64,000 bases of DNA from Gymnothorax reevesii (taxonomy: Eukaryota; Chordata; Actinopteri; Anguilliformes; Muraenidae), in the NCBI GenBank assembly GCA_029721435.1, contig CM056578.1, forward strand, positions 11,718,313 to 11,782,312, written 5' to 3'. Under the pieces are notes generated by a model, which had not been told where the DNA came from, did no database searches, and was given only the letters and a program-made list of their open reading frames with translations. Below, piece after piece: positions 56,165 to 64,000 of this stretch. Numbering within the stretch: position 1 is the first letter of the stretch; each line of letters begins with the position of its first letter. The position numbers and the translations under genes are program-made.

Positions 56165-57159
56165 CACGTACTTGTTTATTACATTCTGCATAATGCACTA
56201 GTATACATACACTGGTGACTGCGTTACTGTCCGCAGGAGTGTACAGTGTTGTAGCCAATGTGTGACATTAACCATGTTGTGTATGATACATTCACATGAC
56301 CATTACAGATGCATGTGATGTGTTGTGGGATGCAGTGAACCACAGAGTCTGCTTTAGCTTGGCACTGTGAAATTGAAAAGCCATGGGCTAAAAGCAATTA
56401 ATTCACATTTTCACACACTGTGAGGTAAGGATGGGAAAACATCTGTTATAGTTACCCAAGTCCTCTGCCTTGATTTTCTCAAAATTGGCACAGTTAGCTT
56501 TTAGCACTGAGGTCTTCAATTTAAACCACCATAAATTGTCACCTGGCTATCTCTTGAAATCTTTGTGCATTATGGTAAATTTAATGTGGATGAGATGTCA
56601 TGCACTGCTTGTTACTAATGGCCACAACCAGTATCTGAGAAGTGAGTGACAAGGCGAACACGGCTCTAGTCTTAAGCATAACTGATGAACTGAAGGCCTT
56701 CACTGGAAAGCATCCGGAGTCAGACTAAAGTGGGCCAGTTATGACATCACAATCCTTGGGCTCAATGGACTGATCAACTGCTTTCCCCTCTTCCTGGGGA
56801 ACTGTATACGCTGTTTGCACACCAGGATGAGGCCACAATCATAATCGTTCTGGTCCAAATTTTGTTCTGCACTTTGTAGCTATTGATGGTGCAATGAAAC
56901 CTGAGAAATACTCTTATGACGGTAAAACCTCTTGGCAGGCTCCATGTCTCAGGCTAGATCAATAAAGCAGAGAAGTGTTTCATTCCAAAACAAATACATA
57001 TTTGTCTCATGTCCTTCAAAACTGGTTTGTAATAAAAGCTGCATGCACAGAAAACCATCATCTTAATTTCACCTCACTGTTTGCACTCATGGTGCTTCAG
57101 TTTGGGGGGGTAACGGTTCAGAATTGCTGAAGCACAGATGAGCAGCTGCTGTAACCCCA
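56165..57159. other. No gene seen
   Basis: Unique-looking DNA with no recognised repeats or coding motifs. Confidence 0.4.
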
Positions 57160-57600
57160 TGTCATGGTTCTGGATGTTTGTGTGTGTGTTTTGGACTTTT
57201 CTTTGTGGCTCTTGTCCCGGGACGATATCGTATTCCTTTTCATCGGATTCTTTACCCAGCTGGCTGATTGAACTGGGGCGGCGCTTCCTCGGACTCTATA
57301 TAAACCGGATGTTCGCCACGCCTCTATGTTAAAGTGTCTGTTTGTAGCTACGCACTATAGCCAAAGATATCTGTAGTCAGGATTTTTTTTTCTTCTCCCT
57401 TTCTCCTATCTTGCTTTGCTTCCTGTTTCAGACTATTCTACGTCCTTTGGAAGCGCGAGCTCTTTCCGGTGGTCTGTATTATTCTCTGTTTGTTTTGTGT
57501 CCGTGCTGCTCGTTTCCCTCTTGTCGCTGCAATTGGCCTCCGGATTCTACCGGCCATTACACGCAAAGTTCATGTAGAGTGTTTTGTGCCGCAATCATTC
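57160..57600 (+). repeat. LTR-like fragment
   Basis: It begins TGTCATGGTTCTGG, like the solo LTR at 44203 (TGTCATGGTTATGG). A TATATAAACC box lies at about 57297, followed by a pyrimidine-rich leader. No AATAAA-bearing 3' end or target duplication was found, so it is probably a truncated LTR. Confidence 0.35.
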
Positions 57601-57679
57601 ACCAAATGCATCAAATAAAAAATCAGCTCTGCTGGATATATAGTGCTAACCCATTTCATATGATTTCAGCTAAAGTGTA

Positions 57680-57863
57680 CACTGTTATGAACTGGCACCT
57701 TTTTTGTCAGCTATTTTAACTGTAATTTTACAATCAGTATGTAACAGAGGTTCAGTGTATGTTCACTGTATGCCACAGTTAAATGCACGAAGGACTCTAC
57801 TCACAGTTAAAATAACACAGAGGTGATACGTTAAATGTTAAATTCAGTCAATTTACAACAGTG
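57680..57863 (-). mobile_element. MITE family C, copy 4 (reverse orientation)
   Basis: CACTGTTATGAACTGGCACC on the left and GTCAATTTACAACAGTG on the right are the two ends of family C in inverse order. This is the most complete copy (184 bp). Confidence 0.85.
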
Positions 57864-60010
57864 CATGTTTTTGATTAATCTAGAGAGTCTTTGCGTGGTC
57901 AGGGACACTAAAGATTCCAACAGAAGTTTCTGACAACCTTTATGGGACCCAAGGGGGTATTCAGGCTATCTAGAGATTGTAGCCTTTTTTATTTCTTTGT
58001 CCAAAGCAAGAAAATACACTTCAGTGAGCTTCAGACATGGCTGTCACAGTGACATTGCTCCTCCTGAGCTGGTTTTATTGGCTAGAATTATTTTTTTACG
58101 AGACATGCAACCTGAGTTCACCTCGCTCATAGAAAGGAGTGCTAGTGCAATGTAAAAAATTACCTTATCCTTATAATTCTAAGTAAAAGCTGTAATCATA
58201 GTCTTTTTTTTCTTTCCCGAAAAATTCCTGCTTGAATAATGGTATACTTCCACGTAATACTCAATTTAGATGCATATAAACTTTAATTACACACATCATT
58301 CATCATATTTCTGCATGCTATTTTACTCAACAGGGTTCTGGAATCATAACCTAACTGAATTAGCTATTTTGAGGTTTGACTTACCCATATCATTCATACT
58401 GACTGATCATTAGAAGCCTCCAGGTACCTAAAACATTGATACACTTAAATTGAGGCACGAAACAGGTCTGCGGCTAGAGTCTTTGGGAAACAACAGTACA
58501 GTGTCCATGGGGACAGTGTCCTTAGAAACTATTTTGCAAAGTTCTGAAAACATGCGTCTTTCAGAAACTTTCCTGAGGAAAGTCTACTTATTTTCTTGGC
58601 ACACGCTCAGAGTGATCTTTAAAAGAGAAGTTCTGGAGAAAGACTTTCTGACGAACCTCTTCCCAGTTAAAATGCAGTGTTTTTGTGAAGGAAGGGACTT
58701 AGAACTTACAGCAGCACATCTCACCATATCATCATAATCAAAATAACGAAGACTTCAAATTTTTTTCCATGTCAGTGATACTGTAAGCCAGTGGATAGTG
58801 TTTTGTTTTTCTGAGAGCGTGATAGTCACTGACACCATTTTGAGTGTTAGCAGGAATGTTGCCCCCTCAGTTTGAAAGGCTAGCACAAATGAACCTGATT
58901 TTGAGAATCTCTGTTATATGACTGAGGGCGACATAGTGAATCTAGGAACTCCAGCAGCGCTTTCCAGGTCAAAGGTCAAGTTGCGTTATTGACTTGCATG
59001 TGGCACCTGAACTGAAAAGCGAACTTGAATTGTGTTCAGTGAATGGGCCTTTTTCTCCTCCATGAATCAAGCCAGCAGGCCTACTCTTAAATGCCAGAGT
59101 ACAGATCATTATAGATAATTAACCATTTGAGTGTTGACAGAACTCTTCAGGACTTCTTCGACCCTTCAGGTCATTGGGGAGCTGGTGAAAGGGATGATAT
59201 GAAAATACTGTTGGAAAACTGTCTTCCCTCCTGCATTGAAAAGTTCGATACCAAACACCATGACGGTTTTCTTCAAACAAGATACATTCAGTTTTAACAG
59301 CTGTCTGATATTCCAGTTGGCTCATCAGCTGAGTAATCACTAAGTAATGATGGAACTCCACTAAGCTTTGTTGGAATCACATTCATTGGTCAGCCTGTGT
59401 ACTTTGATAATCTGCATGCAAATAGCTGCTGCTTAAATTTGTTCATATGGCATATGGATAAGCTCATCTTTTTCCTCCTGGGCAAAGAGAACTGTGTTTG
59501 CATATAAAATCAACCACAAGAAATGTTGTCATAGATAGATGAAAATGAGTCTGAGCGTGCATCGTGCTAGATCCTCAACTGCTTTTTTTAATGTACGCTT
59601 GTCCAATTTGATGGATTTATTCATCTCTATAAATGCCTTGCATAAATACGGAATATCTGTGCATAAACATGCACTTTAACCAGTGATATCCCACCCATGA
59701 CTACTAATCTCACTGTCTTAGAGTATTTTATGGGGTGTCATGCTTTGAGAGGAAAACCAAGCTTGGCTGCACTAAGGAAAAAAGGGTGCTTTGGCTTTTT
59801 TTCATGGAAGAACATTTTATAGTTTTTTTTTTTTTTTTTTAACCGGAAGGAACCCTAAAAGGGACCCTTTATCATAGACTGTGTGCTCCAGCTTTGAATG
59901 TATACCGCTCCTCTGTGGGATGAAGGGGTTCCTTCTGAAGCCATAGTTTCTGAGGGGGCTCTTGATTGACCCTTTTGGACATGTACTGTAGGTTCTCTCT
60001 TAAGTGAAGA
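57864..60010. other. No gene seen
   Basis: A poly-T tract lies at about 59823-59840. No coding motif or repeat ends were recognised. Confidence 0.4.
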
Positions 60011-60197
60011 TTAAAGGTGACATAGAATCAAAAACTGTTTTTACCTTGTCTATGTTGGATAACAGTAGTCTACCCACATTCAAGAACATACAAAAAGTGC
60101 TAGACTTTCTGAACATCTCTGTTTTATAGAAATTCCTCTTTTAAAAATGACCGCCAGAAAATGGGCCAATCTGAACAGCGCATACATATGATGTCAT

Positions 60198-60602
60198 ATG
60201 TATCTCACTGCCCCCCCACTCTCATTCTGTTTCCTCCCCTTCCAAATTAATTTTCATACACCCGCTCTCCCGCCCCCTAAGGAAAGTAATTACAGCAGTG
60301 TTCGTGCAGTTCAAGGCGAAATCAAGAGTCACGCACCAAGGTGTGCTCTTCCAGGCTGTGGAAGCAGTGTGCAAACGTTCCATAACCTTCCAACTAAAAG
60401 AAATGCACGAGATGCATGGCTGCTGTTCATTTTTAATCGAATTTCCACTACATTCAACCACAGACTGTTACTTTGCTCAGCCCATTTTATCTCTGACAGT
60501 TTTACTAACCTGGCGCAATTTCAAGCCAGCTTCTCGCAGCGTTCTGTGCTACGTAGCGGAGCAGTTCCAACTTTGCGTCTACCTCAACAACCAGTACAAA
60601 CT
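60198..60602 (+). CDS. THAP-type zinc-finger exon of the Kolobok-like element (partial)
   Basis: THAP domains are C2CH zinc modules that bind specific DNA; in transposases they recognise element ends. Counting from the first in-frame Met at 60198, the zinc ligands are C49, C54, C93 and H96 (C-x4-C-x38-C-x2-H). The conserved FHNLP Pro (65), W74, F97 and the closing AVPTL box (122-126) are present. The true start may be further inside. GTAAGT at 60603-60608 is a good splice donor, so this is probably a first exon whose downstream catalytic exons are missing. The frame is open to 60641 only by reading into the intron. Confidence 0.6.
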
Positions 60603-60676
60603 GTAAGTATCACGTTGTTGTTGTTGTTAGATTTGTCTTAAAACGTTAAAAATAGAAAATATTTGTTTTGTCTAGC

Positions 60677-61480
60677 CTGTGTTTCCCAAACTTTTTTCTC
60701 TAGCGGCTCACTGTTTACTATGAAAAAATCTCACGGCACATTGCTATGATATTATACCGTTTCATAGGGTTCTGTACGCGCAGCCTACCCCACAGCACGA
60801 CCGAGTGACGAGACAACCACTTTCCAGCCAGGTTTCAGGCTTTCATGCAATCATAAAATAAATGACTCTATGCAGTCTCTCCAGTTCAACCCCCACTTCT
60901 CCAGATACTCAGATGTCATTCAAAACACGTCCTCACCTGTAGTTTTCTCCAGAAAAATTCGATAAAAAAGGATTTTCTTTAAACGTTTCCACATATCTGA
61001 CATTAGCCAGTAATTGTGCATGTCCACTGATATCGGTTGTTTCATCCACCTGCTGCGCAAATTTCCCACTCCCTTTTATTTTCTCCATTACAACGCCCTC
61101 TATATCTGCCGACATTTTTCCTATTCGTCTTCCAATTGTATTGTTCGAGAGAGGAACCTTTGATATTTCATTGGCAGCATTTTGACCCAACACGGTCTCG
61201 ACGATAGCATTGCATGCTGGCCGGATGAGAGATTTGGCGTCTTTGATTTGCAACTAGTTCTGCAACCATAGCTAGCGTCTAATGCTTTTTCTGACACTGC
61301 AGAGGTTTTCATTATGAAACTAGCTTGTTTGTTCGTCTGGCTTCTCAACCGCATTAAATATTCACAGTCTTTTTTTTTTTTGCGAGAGAAGTGTGTTCGC
61401 TTGAAAGGTGTCTTGAAAGGTGTCTGCTTCGCTTTAAGCAGCAAAGCCAGCCAATCAGCGTCAAGTGCTTGCATTTCATA
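60677..61480 (-). pseudogene. hAT transposase fragment (ZBED5/SCAND3-like), antisense
   Basis: On the minus strand, IPLSNNTI-like text KVPLSNNTIGRRIGKMSADI is followed by FAQQVDETTDIS and LLANVRYVE. This is the start of the hAT catalytic region; the Asp in QVDETTD corresponds to the first catalytic residue. The preceding SEKALDASY segment is in another frame, joined by a frameshift near 61200. The BED finger and most of the catalytic domain are lost. At 60677 the + strand reads CTGTGTTTCCCAAACTTTTT, like an hAT terminus. The opposite terminus was not found. Confidence 0.75.
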
Positions 61481-61644
61481 ATGAGATTGCCTGCTAAGCC
61501 CGAAAGGTCGGTAACAGAGCTTTTTGAGAGAAGTTTTTAAGAAGCTTCTGAGGCATCACAGACCGAACCAAAATTTTGTGGAGTAAATGTCACTTCACTG
61601 ACCAAGGATAAATACCCCGTTCAACCATTCTAGTTCACCTTTAA

Positions 61645-61990
61645 GTTACACTGCGATCAAATGAGTTGTCGCTGTGCTTTCAACTCTTTTTTCCCCATTC
61701 AGCTTTGATTTTGGGCATTAGTTCTACATTGATACAGTGCATTAGTAGACCCCCTTAAAATGGGAATCTTTTATTTGCAGTGAGCTTAATCATTATTGAG
61801 AGAACTGAATGAGGAGTTTGGTTTACATTTCCAGCAGGATAGTAACCCTTGTATAAAACCAGTGGTTTAAATTGCTATGTACCATAATAGCTCTGCTGTA
61901 TCTAGAATCCAGTGTAATTCAATACATTATTGACTATAATGTCTTTGGCTGATATAACGTCCTTCACTTTGGATACATTCACGCTCCGTT
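61645..61990. other. No gene seen
   Basis: Short unique-looking interval between two mobile elements. Confidence 0.4.
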
Positions 61991-62274
61991 CGGTTATGCT
62001 TTACTTGAAGGTATCATCATAAGAGTGACATGACACTGTCATAACTGTTACATCACACAGTTATGAAAGTGTTATAAACATCATAACAATGTAATAAATG
62101 TTTATGACTGGTGTCATTCGGTTTTTGTAATGAAAATTGACATTGGGTTGTCTTGAGTCATAAACGTTTATGACATTGACATGATGTTCATGACACATTC
62201 ATGACGGTGTCATGTAGCAGTTATGAAAGTGTCATGTCAATCTTATGACGATACCTTCAAGTAAAGTGTTACCG
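61991..62274. mobile_element. Fully palindromic foldback MITE
   Basis: The left CGGTTATGCTTTACTTGAAG and right (reverse complement) CGGTAACACTTTACTTGAAG continue as inverted arms over nearly the whole 284 bp. The arms are built of TCATGACA/TGTCATAA iterations. It is non-coding. The target duplication was not resolved. Confidence 0.85.
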
Positions 62275-62498
62275 ATTGTTCCTCTCTGACAAAAGTCTCA
62301 TCAAATCGAAACATATGCTGCATTTTCCACTTTCTTTATTTGACTTTGGACTTGACCAGAATTAAAACTTATCATTATGGGATTTTTATTCCTCCTACCT
62401 AAGTAAAAGATCAGCCCAGTATCTCTCATATAATCCAGAGGAAGACAGCCTAATACCATTATGCATCACTCTTGGTTTTTTATGTGCAGCCAGTAGAT

Positions 62499-62660
62499 TG
62501 CAGGTGTATCTAGCTGTCCAGGGGTGTAGCTAGTAGCTCAGAGGATGTAGCTAGAGACTCAAGGGTGCTGCTAGTAGCTTAGGGGCATAGATAGTAGCTT
62601 GAGGATGAAGCTATTAGCCTACTGGAGTAGCCAGTGACTTAGGGGTGCAGCAAGTTATTC
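62499..62660 (+). repeat. 20-bp minisatellite, about eight units
   Basis: Units of 19-21 bp with the pattern NAGGGGTGTAGCTAGTAGCT repeat from about 62499 to 62660 with substitutions in every unit. Not coding. Confidence 0.8.
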
Positions 62661-64000
62661 AGATTTTCTCAAAGGTAAAGGTGCTCGGGCTGAATTGTTT
62701 CTACTTGTGTTAGATACAAGAAAAATAAAAGATTAGAAAAATAACCAATACAGTCATTTAAGGCCACAGTTAAGGATAATCCTCACAGATCTTTTTATAC
62801 ATTTTTTATTCTTTTTTCAGATGGCCCTAATAGCTTTTTTCCAAGCAATTTTCCTTGTCATCTGACTAAGCTGAATAAAGTGTTCATGGCCATTTCAGAA
62901 TCCTGGTTATGATCACAGCCACATATCAGGAAGACAACCCACTGGGAGTTCACCCCAAAACTGTGCATTAAATTCAAAGCCATAAATATGAAAAAGGTTT
63001 TCTGCAGAACAGTTCTCGCCCACAAAGTCTTTATTTTCTAGGTCAAAAATTCCCATGGGGGCTTGAATAGCAGACAATACTCCAAAATAACATTGTTGAT
63101 CTAACAATGAGTCCCTATAACTGCATATTCTGAAGCTGAGCATCTGTTGTGTGTCGCTCATACATTATTGGAATAAGTTTGTCACAGTTGCAGGTTCATT
63201 TTTGTTCATAGTCTGGGCATCTGCACTTCTTGGCCACCCACACTCATTTACTGTGCATCATTTAATACTTCAATTTAAAATCACGCGAATTTCATAAAAT
63301 TACATACAGCACTTGGGTGAATGGGGAGAGACAATTTTGGCAGAAGTGAAGGCTGGGTTAAAAGTACATTTGTATGTATGCACTTTATACGCTTCAGTGT
63401 ATAAGCTTAAGTGGCATGAAAGCTGGACCCTGCACATGGACCACTTGTTTGTGTATTATGTTGTGCAGCAATTTGGATCAACTTCTATTGTGCTTTTTTT
63501 TTTTTTTAATTTGGCATCTCCAATCCCACCCGAATCTGGAATGCCCAATTAATAAAACTATGTACACACAAAAGGCCTGCTCGTATGCAACCCCATGTTT
63601 ACATCTCGGGAGGGCGAAGACAGTTTGCACTTCTCCTCCGTAGCACATTCCTGTCAGCTGCTGCTTCTCTTTGTACTCAAAGCACAAAACTTCACAAGAT
63701 CAGAACAAGGCCGGAGGACACCTGAACATGAGTAAGCTTAGAATTTTCCTGATGACCACCCGTCTGGCCAACAGGAGGCGCTTGAACAAAGAACAATGCT
63801 ATAATTCAATAATCCATGATCCCTCCCAATTTTTTCCCCTGTTGCACAAAGCCAGTTGTGCGCTGCTAGAAAAAAGGCTACTGAACTCTGCCAGCTGGTA
63901 CAACCAGAGTTCAAACTCGAGTCGTGGTGGTCACTACTGCTCTCTAATGCAGCGCTTTAACAAAGTGAGCTAACCCGGTAACCAAACTCCTGTTGTGGTT
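62661..64000. other. No gene seen
   Basis: Poly-T at 63495-63508; otherwise unique-looking to the window end. Frames at 62913-63161 and 63671-63973 have no recognisable motif. Confidence 0.4.

Larger units (their letters stand above)
60015..61640 (+). mobile_element. Kolobok-like DNA transposon (TTAA target) with THAP exon
   Basis: The ends AGGTGACATAGAAT and (reverse complement) AGGTGAACTAGAAT are short inverted repeats. TTAA flanks both sides (60011-60014 and 61641-61644). TTAA targets together with a THAP DNA-binding domain are typical of the Kolobok superfamily. The 1626-bp copy keeps only the first coding part and has an antisense hAT fragment in its interior, so it is defective. Confidence 0.7.

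Overview
The window looks like intergenic DNA from a ray-finned (teleost-type) fish genome. It is AT-rich and full of (CA)n, (TAA)n and (GATG)n microsatellites. It carries the repeat mix typical of such genomes: a sushi-like Ty3/gypsy chromovirus, several Tc1/mariner copies, hAT, Kolobok-like and Harbinger-like elements, foldback MITEs, SINE-like repeats and LINE 3' tails. I recognise no host protein-coding exon, rRNA or tRNA gene. The species cannot be named from the sequence.

The centrepiece is a complete Ty3/gypsy chromovirus (12354-18917, + strand). Its two 1130-bp LTRs read identical, it has a 5-bp target duplication (GCTTT), and one open gag-pol frame of 1417 codons runs from a CCHC knuckle through protease, reverse transcriptase, RNase H and integrase to a C-terminal chromodomain. 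All catalytic residues checked are present, so it is probably young and may be active. The primer-binding site next to the 5' LTR is a perfect 10-nt complement of the predicted 5' end of its own RNA, the signature of Tf1/sushi-type self-priming. Its LTR, a related solo LTR (44203-45338) and a third LTR (29628-30667) all carry spaced pairs of ACTAAY, the core of the RNA site bound by STAR proteins (QKI/GLD-1).

Layout. 1-12.3 kb: interspersed repeats, including an element with five tandem units of about 147 bp and a MITE inserted in a repeat whose near-empty counterpart lies at 38.7 kb. 12.3-19.1 kb: the chromovirus, nested in a palindromic MITE. 22.5-29.5 kb: a foldback MITE, two decayed Tc1 transposons (the second split by a 693-bp unit carrying a gypsy RT fragment with a perfect 63-bp inverted duplication), then a local segmental duplication. 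29.6-32.2 kb: a solo LTR and a TAA-flanked element inside a MITE. 34.8-40.1 kb: Tc1-type MITEs, a 78-bp tandem repeat and SINE-like copies. 43.4-45.6 kb: a TGAG-rich minisatellite split by a solo LTR. 49.5-52.9 kb: two heavily decayed Tc1 elements, the second interrupted by DNA containing an hAT MITE with an 8-bp duplication. 60.0-61.6 kb: a TTAA-flanked Kolobok-like element with a THAP-domain exon and an antisense hAT transposase fragment.

Between the repeats are long unique stretches with TAATTA-type motifs (for example about 34.0-34.5 kb, 36.5 kb and 53.9-54.4 kb). These could be conserved non-coding elements of a gene desert, but that is inference and needs cross-species alignment.
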